DNA from: Campylorhamphus procurvoides
Lineage: Eukaryota; Chordata; Aves; Passeriformes; Dendrocolaptidae
NCBI GenBank assembly: GCA_013396655.1
Contig: WBMV01006632.1
Span: 310,001 to 374,000 of the forward strand
Direction of reading: 5' to 3'
DNA length: 64,000 nucleotides
The position numbers and the translations under genes were made by a program. This document shows positions 54,451-64,000 of the stretch, piece by piece. Below the pieces are notes generated by a model. It searched no databases and was not told the origin of the DNA. It worked only from the letters and a program-made list of their open reading frames with translations. Position 1 is the first letter of the stretch, and each line of letters starts with the position of its first letter.

Positions 54451-57323
54451 TACAAAGAAATGTGAATAGTACTTTGCATTTCTATGATATGTGAAGATTT
54501 CATAGTCTGAAGATCTTCTATTTGTTCTAAAACCACTCTGTATATGAAATACATGTCATTTAGGACCAGGATCCAAAACCTTGCTCTCCGTATTTCTACC
54601 TGAATAAGACTCCCACAAGAAAATAAAAAAATCCCTTTGAGCCCAGCTGTTTGGACACTATTCATTGCACACACTTGGCTACTTCTATAAAATCTAAGCA
54701 TTAAGAAAGTGTTAACAGGTCCACTCCACACCCTAAGGAAGATGCTAATATGAACCATGCTTCTGCAATGCATCCACTCCCTTCTTTATGGTTTACAATT
54801 GAGAGACCAAATCCAATCCTACTCCTGCTGAGAACAATGGCCAATCTGCAATATTTCTATGAAATCTGGTGCTCATATTTGTTCTGACACCAGATTGTAG
54901 ATTAGAAAAAAGTGACAATTAAAGTTAGGGAGAGGAAGGACAAGAATTTTTACTAACTTAAAGAAACCCCTAATAATAGCAAAGAACAGAAGAAAACAAT
55001 ACCCTGCTTCTAAGCCATGACTGACATCTGTTTCAAAAACACTTTTATTGCACAATTCAATAAATGGAAAAACCTCACAAACTGAAAGTCTGCCACTTCA
55101 GTGAGGGAATAAAATGGAGCCTTTTCTAATGGAAAAATATTCATAAGTCAATTGATGTAATGCTGGTATGCTGATGACCTGACAGATTTTCAGATCAGCA
55201 GCGCTCTCTTTACTAATGGAAAGAAAACTTTACCAAGACTGGTAATTTTCTATTAAAGCCCAGATGGAAAAAGCATATATGTTTTAGTATACATTGTAGT
55301 TCAACCATAATTAGGCAACCTAATTTGCAGAAGCTGCTGCAGCAAACATTTTCTCTTGCTGGGAGAGATTCCTATAACACACCAGCATCAAAAGAGCCCA
55401 CTCGCATTTTCTTCTCTGACATATGCTGCCCTGTAAGTCACTGCAAAAGAGATTTACAACAAGTTTCTATATATGCCCATGCACTCCTTGGGGCAAAGAC
55501 TTGTCTTTCTCAACAGACACCAGAGACCTCTGGCAGCAGAATCAAGACAGCAGTAGCATGAGGGCTTAGACATTAATACAGAACAGCTGATTTACAATGT
55601 AATTAAGTAATTTTAATTTTGAAAAATTCAACTTTTAAACAAGAGCAACTTAAGTTATCCTTATTTTAATTGTCGTCTTAGGTTATTTTTAACTTTTAGT
55701 AAAGCTTTACAAAAACTAATTAAATTCCCTTGAGTTATGTATCAAAAATTACATCTAAATTACATGGAGTATCTATTACAGAGAAGTTGTTATATTCAAA
55801 ATATGCCACCGAATATGAGTGGGACAAAAACTCAAATTATTGAAAAAGACAAGATCTAAATTGAAGGGAAGTCATGAAAGTACATATCCCATTTTATTTT
55901 GCTCTATTACTTTGGAAGTAATTTGCTTGGTTAAATATTATTACTATTAAATACACAATAGTAGCAGTTAAGGGTCCCACCAGCTGAAGAAGTACTATTG
56001 TACCAGGCATGATAACCAGCAGCCCTCTTTTCCAAACAGCTATTTCCATTTTAAGGGGAACAAAAATCCCACAAAGAAGTACAGAAAGTGGTTTATGGGG
56101 GATTTTTATTCCCTTCTTTCTGAAATGTTAGCCAACGCCATGCAATTTCCCCCACACGCATGGATCTGAATGTGTGCCTCTGCCGCCAGGCATGGGGTGG
56201 CTGCCAGCCCCTAGCAGCCAGGCTGCAGAGCTGGCCAGGAACTTCAATCAGCTACTTGTCCTGGAAGGGCTGTCCCCATCCGAGCGTCCACCTGAAAACC
56301 TGACAAAAGCAAGCGGCCAATTACCTGGGATGCAGATGTTAAATGTAGTCAGGAACACTGAGAAGTAATCTCATAGGTCTGCAAGGTACCAGCTGAGGGT
56401 GATCACTTGCACAGAGAGCACCAAATGCAAGGGTGACCAGAAAGCAACAGTTGACCCCTGGCACCTAGACACCTCAATTTAAGGACAAGGATCCTGGTTT
56501 CTTGTGCTTGCCAATCTGTCCTCCATAATAGCTTTGCGTTTCCTAGGCAAGCCCTACTCTGCTGCTAGTATCCACATCTTGGAGCTATCCCAGGGCTGTT
56601 GTAACCAACCCGCAGCTGCAGTGAATGCCTGATAAAACTCACAGTGATCAGAAACAGCACTAACACAATACTTTGGGCTACCTCAGCCTTTCCATCACCA
56701 AGAAGAGGGAATTAAACATTTTTTCCTGTTCCTGGGCCACCAGCAAAATCGGTCCTCTCTTACAAGCTCCCAGCTAATTACACCATTGCAAAGTCTCTAA
56801 GATAAGGCTATTTTTAGTGTCATCAGTGGATACTACTTTGCTCTTATTTTCTTATACTTTCTCAGAAACTGGTAGAATTTTCTAGTAACACCTAGACAAA
56901 ATCATCTCTCTCCAAACCAAACTCATTTGTTAGAAGAAAAAAGGGAAAAAAAGAAAAAGCCAAAACCCAAGCGTAAAAGCCACATATGCTTTATCATTGG
57001 GTAGAGAAAATACACAAGAGATTATGAGGCCAGGCAACATGGGCATCTTTTTACCCTGTAGATAATAGCATGTGGTATTTTACAGTTGATGTTAGGGAAC
57101 TCGATGGTTTTGATTTTAGGTGCTATATTTGGGAAGTTTCCTTTTTAGCACTTTCTAAAGACTCACTACATTCACCCCGTTCCTAGGTAGCTCTCTTGTC
57201 CCCCACCCCTGCTTCCTTTTAAGGTGTTAAATTTGGCAAATAACCTGGGTAGCATTTAGAAAACAATTATTTCCAAATGCTGGGAAAGAAACTTGCCAAG
57301 TGTAATGGCTGAAAACCAAAAGG

Positions 57324-57438
57324 AAAAGAAAAGAAAAGAAAAGAAAAGAAAAGAAAAGAAAAGAAAAGAAAAGAAAAGAAAAGAAAAGAAAAGAAAAGAA
57401 AAGAAAAGAAAAGAAAAGAAAAGAAAAGAAAAGAAAAG
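57324..57438 (+). repeat. (AAAAG)23 microsatellite
   Basis: Twenty-three uninterrupted AAAAG units form an all-purine tract, flanked by a related AAAAAAAGAG. It lies in the 15.5-kb intron of the main gene. The long minus-strand frame of alternating Phe, Leu and Ser across it is an artefact of the repeat. Confidence 0.97.
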
Positions 57439-59188
57439 AAAAAAAAAGAGGAAGGAAATAAAACAGAAGAGGGAAAGGTATTTTTTTAAAATGAAATTCA
57501 GAAGGGAGCTTTCAGCAGCTTTATAAACAATTAAATCCAGCGCTGAGACTGAAGACCACCTCTGATTCAGCCTGGATTGCCCGTGGATGCAATACAGCAT
57601 CCTGTGTTCCAGCAAGCCTCAGGGACTCCAGCAAAACAGATAGGTGCCCAGATGTGCGGAGTCCTCACATGCACATCTGCTAGACAACATCCCACAGCAA
57701 CTGCAGTGATGACACTGACCTAGACACAGACTGTGGGGATGTGCAAACCCCCAGACCTCTTTGTGGGTACACAGCGTGCAGGTAATACACTCTGTACAAC
57801 ACCACAAGATGTAAGTCACCATCCATTCATCCCCATAAGCATTCATGTCCATCTCAACAGACCTTTTTTCCCTCTACCAGTGAGCAGAAATGCGTGGAGT
57901 CTTGGGACTTGTGGCTAAAGTAAACTTGTGGGAGAGAGGGTTGAAAAACTTCAGGTTTATTGGTAAACTTTCCTTTATATAAATACAGAACAAGCACTCT
58001 GGTGTCCTGGACAGACGGCACTTAAAACCCATGGCACTTACAGTCACCGTGATGTCTCGTTCAGCATCAAAGTAACCTCATTCTTTTCAAGCCAGTAAAT
58101 AAACTAAATATCTAGTGGTGTTTTTTGCTATGTAGGTGATCACTATTAACTTTATAAAGACTAAAAAAGTCAATTAAAACCTAAAATTATAATGGTTCCC
58201 TAATGTTTTTAATTTCACTGGGAATCTAAATGTCTGGTAAGGAACCATGAGGTCTCATCTACATACACAGGGATTTTACTGGGTGCTAGACCAGATTAAC
58301 AGAGGAGACTCAAAAGCACAAGGAAGGAAGAAAGAAGGTAAGATTGGAGCACTCTAAACGCAAAAAAAATACATCAGAGGCAAATGCTGCTAGTGACAGC
58401 CTGGGGAATATATCTGTACTATTTTTTGGATCCTGATTACATTTATAAAACTGCTACCACACTGTAAGCCTGTCTTGAAGGAAGCATTCAACAACAGAGT
58501 TTGTGACACATTTCTCCCATTTACATTAAATCTAACAAGACCACAAGGGCCATGATACTGATTCAGGCCAACAATCCTTCTGGTGCTGTCTCCAACCATA
58601 GCCATAAGTGGACACAAAAGAGCAAGAACAGAACAAGCTTATGCCATTTCCCTGGCATTTTCCTAGTTTCCTGCTATTTCAATTCAGGGGGGTTCCTGAG
58701 CCTGATGGAGTTCATCTGTCTAGCAGCCCTCAGTACAGCTCTCTCAAGGACTTGTCTATTCTACTCCTGAACCCATATAATTTTTTTTTGTTCCTAGCAA
58801 TTCTGAACATTCATTTTTGGAGTGGGAATTACTGAAGGCTGAATAAATTTTCTTGGAATTATCTTAGATGCCAAGATCTCATTTCTGAAAGGTGAGGGTC
58901 AGCTCAGTGCCCATCACTTTCCATGAACAGCTCCAACTATTTTACTCAAGGTTTAGCAGTTTACATTTATCTCTGTAGAATTCTGTTTGTCATTTCATTG
59001 TCTAGTGACCTGTCTCATAAGGTCCTTGCGCAGTTCTTCACAGTCTTCTCTCCTTACTCACCTCAAGTGAAAGCAACCTAGAAAAATTATTGAGCCTGAT
59101 TAGCACAATTATTCAGATTAAGCTACTTGGAGAAAGTGAGATGAGAATAACAGAAAGTTCCCACCTGAAGAAATAAAGAAAGGCATAC

Positions 59189-59286
59189 TTTTAAGGGAAT
59201 TTGCTGGTTTCTGATTTCAGCAAGCTCAGAAGAGCTCTCTGTTCTCCCAGTGCTGGATGAGATGGTCAAATACAAAGAAACCTCTT
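59189..59286 (-). CDS. Possible cassette (alternative) exon
   Basis: The stretch is 98 nt, open in one frame only, with an excellent acceptor (TTTCTTTCTCCACCTCAG) and a fair donor (AAAA before GTATGC). It would add Glu at the junction and 32 residues starting EVSLYLTISSSTGRTESSSE, a serine-rich, less helical segment than its neighbours. The entry phase (1) fits exon 61899-61805, but the exit phase (0) does not fit exon 46299-46217, where reading on gives a stop within six codons. It could be a frame-shifting 'poison' exon, part of an isoform with a further exon not identified here, or a chance decoy. A second possible donor follows at CTTCAG before GTGGGA (about 59166), also phase 0. Confidence 0.3.
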
Positions 59287-61804
59287 CTGAGGTGGAGAAA
59301 GAAACATGACAAGTGTTCAAAAGTCCCAGAGTACCTCAGAAAGGTGAAGGTATAAAACTGGAGAACTGATAAATTTTAAAAAAAAAAGGTAAATAATTTG
59401 CCATTGCTTCTACAAGTTCTAAACCTAAAATATAACTATTTCAAAAACTGTCTTGATGAAGACTTTGTGTTGCTTCCTGCATCCAATGGTCAAGAATGGT
59501 TTAAACTGTGAAAAGGAATGAGGACCAGGGGAATATGGGCATTAGGTATGAAATCTGGTGCCTGCAATGGCCAGATTTCTGAGTCCAATCTCCCTGGCAC
59601 AGGCACTACCAGGACACCTCTCTTAGGAAGCTTCACAAAAGGTGAAAATGGGATGCTTGCACACATATAAAGCAATCTTGTTATTTAAAGCAATAATGTT
59701 ATTCTAAAAACAGAGCTCTCCAAATATAGCAAAAGATCATATTTTTCACTGGATACTGAATACACATGAAAATCCAACTGTCGAACAACATGAAAATTAT
59801 ATTGGCAACATGCTTGCCAGAATTTCTTTTCAAATTGCTTACAAAATTAATACAATGTTTAAACTACCCAGTGGAATCAACTTTATTTGTATTTGAAATG
59901 TAGGCTGAAACCATTCAGCAAAGAAACATGCTAACAGTTTAGGACACGAAATAAAGAATTTTTTTAACAGAAAATTACACTTTTAAAAATTTACAAAATT
60001 ACCCTTTATAAGATGAACTGTGCCTCACACAAGGATTAAACAGATTTGCTCTTAGAATTCCAGGGGATCTCTATCATCAGAAAGTTACAATTTCCCTAGT
60101 TCTATTTATGTATCATTAAAAAAGAACAAAACCAGAATGCAGCAGCCAATTCCTTTGTTGTAATTTGTTTGAGCAATAAATCTGTTTTCTGCTTTTTAGG
60201 TGTCAAACACATCCAAAAGGTGAGGGGATCCACAGATTAACATTATTAGACTGTGTCATGGTTAATAAAGAATATGAAATACATACAAGAAAAATGTTGA
60301 GCCATGAATCATAACACGCAACTGGAACACTTCCCTAGCTCAGGAAAGAAGTGGAAGATGCTTTACAAACAAAGGTTCCTTTCAACCCGTGTGGTTCAGT
60401 ACAATGTCTCTAATGAGTAGTAATTATATATGTGCTTTAAGAAGCCCTTCTACACCTATTATAAATTTAGATTAAAGGTAGGGCATTACTTATTATTTAA
60501 CATGGGCTTTTAAAGTAGTTTGTAAAATATATGCAGTCTATAAAAGTCTGTGGTCTAACAACAAACAACTGTACTACTCCTGCACAATTCAGTGCAAACA
60601 AGTAAAAGTTTGCTAGTTATAATTAATACAAGTCGCATGTAAAGGTTTTCAGGTTTACACAGAGCAATTAAATTAATTTTCCTCCTGGTGAAAGGTTTTA
60701 GTTTAATAATTTTTTTAAATTTTTTTCATTTTTTAAATAAATCAAATACATTTGAGTCTAAAATTGCAACAACCTTCATTAAAGCCTAGGCTTCCCCCAA
60801 ATTGGCAAGAGCATTCAAGTAAGAAACAGTACCAGCAGTATTTTCATCAATGGAAGCCATAGCATCCCAGAGAGAGGGAAAATACATCCAAAGAGGATGA
60901 GTTACAGAACGCATGGTTGCAAGTGAGTCATTCTGGCTATGGAAAGCTAACAATCAGCTGGGAAACTTACAGGTCAAAGACTTGGCATCCCCCAGCGTGA
61001 GGGACCAAGCGCTGTGTCAGGATCAGTTGAGGCCCCATGCTCTGTGAGAACCACCACATTGCCTCTGAACTCACTCTGCCCTTGGGAACAGTGTAGCTGC
61101 TCTTCTATGGCACAGAGCTATGTCTCCAGTGTCTCTGTGTGAATGACACTTACAGATTTCATAATGGATCAACCACCAACTGAATGTGCATAGCAGTGAC
61201 CTTCCTCACATCATCATGCTGAGGCTGATGCTGCTGCTCTCTTCTTTACCTACCATATAATAAGAAAACTTTCCTGTCTCTCAAGTTCAACCAAAATTTT
61301 CATTGGTAAATCCCAACATTCACATACCACAAGAAGCACCCTATTTTCAATCTTTACAACAGATCAGTATCTACAAATACTTCTGCTTTTCATCATGCAG
61401 TAAAGGAATCTACTCAAAATAGGTGTTTCACTAGTTACTAGGTACAAGTTATTTTCTTCATTTGGACTCGTATCTATGAGAATGGGATCTCTTTCAATAG
61501 CTGTTAAGTCCAAATGATAGAGCAAGAACAGTCCTAAGACTGAGAAGGCAAGGTTGTATCACTGAGCTGTCAAATCTGTCAATATGAAGATCCAATGGGA
61601 TGTTTAAAGGCACCATTTGCTTAAGCACCTATAACCATCTACATTTATTTGTTTTTCTGTTTGTTTATACTGCGAGCATGCTTACAAATTACAGTAAACT
61701 TTAGTCACTTAAATACCATACAAAGCCTGAGCTGTGGTGATCAGAAATACTCACAATTCATCAACTGAAAGTTAATTTTGAAGCATAAATACTACTGTAT
61801 TTAC

Positions 61805-61899
61805 CTAACAATGATGCCAGCTTTCCTTCACATTTCTGTGCTACATCCTTGAACTGTTGCCTCTCGGGGGTAATCCCAGGCAAGGCGCTGCCCAGCTCC
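61805..61899 (-). CDS. Coding exon 2, same unidentified gene
   Basis: The exon is 95 nt, phase 2 in and phase 1 out. It contributes the last base of an Arg codon, then 31 residues beginning ELGSALPGITPERQQF and ending CEGKLASLL, then a G. The acceptor is CCTCAAAG preceded by CCTCCTCCCG, and the donor is TTAG before GTAAAT. An alternative acceptor at the CAGCAG about 12 bases upstream is also open but breaks phase with exon 1, so the shorter form is preferred. The sequence is polar and helix-forming (PERQQFKDVAQKC). It is GC-richer than the surrounding intron, as expected for coding sequence. The G at its end joins the GT of exon 46299 to make Gly, or the AA of the 59286 cassette to make Glu. 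Confidence 0.65.
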
Positions 61900-63822
61900 C
61901 TTTGAGGCCATCCCTGCTGAGTGCATCGGGAGGAGGCACTGCTTGGGACCTATCTCTCTACTCTACCCAGCAGTCACTCCTTATGAAACTAAATCCCCAC
62001 CAATAAATTGTTGTCAAATTTGGACAATTGGAATTGGAATATTACAGGGGAGGAGAAGGTAATTACTGTAAGAGCACTTGTAGGACTCACAGTTCCTCAG
62101 AAAACAATGCTAAAAAACATTTTTAAATCCTGTTTTTTTTCAACTTTGTCATATCTTTTGCTTGACATCCTTTTCCACTGATTTCTTCCAGACTGTGTTT
62201 TCATGAAAATGAATTCAGTAACTCATCATTTTTAACATAATAAAAACTGAAAACTTAAGGATTTGGAACCAGGATAAATAGGTTTTGCTTATATAACTAC
62301 ACAAAGATGCATTATGTGTTTTTTGTCAGCAAAAAAATGCACCAAGTTTAGTCAAACAGCAGTATTTAGTTTCAGTTCTCCATGTCTCCATATTGTGTTC
62401 ACCAAAGAGAATAAATTTTATATACATTTATGGAAAAAAACCAAAACACACGAGCACAACACAATTGCAGTTAAGTCATTACATCAGTCTGTTCTCTAGC
62501 AACAGCCACGCTTCTTACAAGTTTGCTTATCCTAATAGTCTTGCAATATTTTCACCGAAGTCCTAAAGACAGAATTTTATTGTTATATATTACTGGCTAT
62601 AGTAATATATTAAGTGTGAAAAACATAACAGAGTTGTTATCCATAGAACATGATTTTTCCAATTATTATTAAATCCAATGTTTCATTTATCAAATAATGT
62701 TATAGTTAAATTACTATAAATATGAAAGTAAGGAATGAACTACATTAACATTCTAAACATAATGTTTGAATTTCCTTTGAGAACAGTATAACCTGAAAGA
62801 TACAGAAGAAAATTTTATTCACACAACACCATGCAATCCCCTTCAATATTTAGGTGATAAAGGGCTCAATCTATTGAACTGAGAAATTAAAATTCAGAAA
62901 TTTCAGGAATTAGGCCAATTGTCTAAAGTAGGTGTGACTCACTATGGAAACAGTATGGGAAGGGCAGAGAAACAACTTCAAGTTGGAAAAGCTTTTAAAA
63001 ACATATGAAGCACCCAGCTGTGGCCTACTTGATTTTAAGGACTTTACACACAATTTCCGTTCTTATAAATAAAAAGAGCTTTCTCCTAGCTCACTTCATT
63101 ATAAGGGGAGCTGCAAAAATGCAGACCCACCTCACAGGGTGGGAGTTCACCTCTGCTTTTTCCAGGCAACCCAGAACAGGGAGGGCCCTGGGCAGACTGG
63201 GGCATTCACTGTCTGCCCTGCCCACACACCTACCCACTGCCTGGGGCTTGCCCTGAGTGTGGGCAGCAGCTGCCCCCAGGCTCCCCCAAGAATTCACCCC
63301 TGCATATGTCCCACCCAGGCAGCTGCAGCTCACCATCACACAATCCAGCCTGAGCAAATCTTTCTTGGTCCAACCACTAAAGCCTTTTGGTAGCCTGATC
63401 TATATCACAGAACTCAATGGTAAATTCATATTTTACTTCCTATGGCCATGCAATAGGATTAGCACTCTCAGACAGAGTGAAAAGAGATGCTGTATTGCAA
63501 AGAGGTTAAAAAAAAACAACCAAAAAAACCATTAAAAGTGTCCAGACATTTGAGAAATCATTATCTTATGATGTTTTGTATATCAGATTAAACAAAGACA
63601 AAAAGAGTAAAAATGAGAGGAAGAAAAAACCTCAAGCCTCTTAACTCTATTTAAACTCTTAATTTTTTATCACTCTTCCTCCCACTAGATCTGGAAAGAA
63701 ATGTTATTTTGAGCAATAATATTTTTGGGTTCTATAATTCAGTAATTGAATAAAAAACCCAAGAAAATAACCTAAAATTCTCAAAATGCAAAGGATGCAA
63801 GAGGCTCCAGTTTCCAGCTGAC
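61900..63822 (-). other. Intron between exons 1 and 2 of the main gene
   Basis: About 1.9 kb. Most is AT-rich, but 63160-63360 is conspicuously GC-rich with overlapping open frames on both strands and no matching splice sites. Confidence 0.55.
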
Positions 63823-63887
63823 CTGAGGAAACTATTCAAATGATCTTTGAAGAATTTACAGTTCTCCTGCCAGAGTCCGTCCCTCAC
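63823..63887 (-). CDS. Coding exon 1 (of those in window), unidentified helical protein gene
   Basis: The exon is 65 nt and entered in phase 0. It reads VRDGLWQENCKFFKDHLNSF, then Leu and the first two bases (AG) of a split codon. On the minus strand it follows a pyrimidine-rich run (63888-63950) ending GGGCAAG, with no other AG inside the run. It ends CTCAG before GTCAGC, a donor with a correct core but a weak +3 to +6. Its phase-2 exit is completed by the G opening the next exon (61899), giving Arg. The segment is amphipathic with Trp, Phe and Leu spaced as in a helix. The upstream part of the gene lies beyond the window. The family is not recognised. Confidence rests mainly on phase continuity with four further exons. 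Confidence 0.6.
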
Positions 63888-64000
63888 CTTGCCCACAGTG
63901 ACAGATTTTGCAACACAAGGAGGACAGAGCCACAAACAAGAAAAAAGTGACTTGCTTCCTCCTTTTTCTTCCTACACTTTTTATGATTCAGTTTACATGG

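Larger units (their letters stand above)
46300..61804 (-). other. Large intron of the main gene
   Basis: About 15.5 kb between exons 2 and 3. It contains the optional 98-nt exon, the AAAAG tract, the 18-bp duplication and GC-richer patches at 49000-49760 and 56160-56300. The longest chance frame (49090-49494, minus, 134 codons) lies in the first patch and shows no recognisable domain. Confidence 0.55.

Noticed and set aside
56344..56376. 33-nt phase-1 to phase-1 micro-exon candidate (minus), ending CATCCCAG before GTAATT
   Set aside because: It would keep frame between exons 2 and 3, but the polypyrimidine tract is poor and a match of this length is expected by chance in a 15-kb intron.
57256..57615. 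119-codon minus-strand frame rich in Phe, Leu and Ser
   Set aside because: It is the translation of the TTTTC microsatellite strand; a 5-base repeat stays open in every frame that lacks a stop in the unit.

Overview
The window looks like AT-rich, intron-rich vertebrate nuclear DNA, most likely from a bird. The only dispersed repeats I recognise are worn copies of CR1/L3-clade LINEs. There are no Alu, L1 or tRNA-SINE sequences, repeat density is low, and coding sequence appears only as short exons with GT-AG borders. No bacterial features, rRNA, tRNA or CRISPR arrays were seen. The species is not identified.

Right half (about 35.1-64 kb): the 3' part of a protein-coding gene on the minus strand, upstream end outside the window. 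Five exons chain together with matching phases: 63887-63823, 61899-61805, 46299-46217, 43919-43785 and a terminal exon 35619-35509 ending in TAG. A canonical AATAAA lies about 410 bases past the stop. Together they encode a C-terminal segment of about 162 residues, largely helical and coiled-coil-like. I do not recognise the family and give no gene symbol. A second terminal exon (40093-40025) and a 98-nt cassette-like exon (59286-59189) suggest alternative transcripts.

Middle (about 25.4-27.5 kb): three minus-strand candidate exons with compatible phases, starting with an ATG preceded by an in-frame stop. They would encode a protein of about 95 residues. This is a weaker prediction, mainly because one donor site is poor. 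A 1.4-kb CR1 fossil (33.4-34.9 kb) lies between this candidate and the end of the first gene.

Left 25 kb: mostly without recognisable genes. It holds a CR1 3' end (17.86-18.17 kb), one isolated exon-like stretch on the plus strand (8.53-8.67 kb), simple repeats, and AT/TAAT-rich blocks that could be conserved non-coding elements, though conservation cannot be judged from one sequence.

The long introns of the main gene hold an antisense L3-like LINE fossil (42.5-43.65 kb), a pure (AAAAG)23 tract (57.3 kb), several GC-rich patches and small tandem duplications. All exon calls were made by eye from reading frames, splice motifs and phase continuity; RNA evidence or a protein search would settle them.
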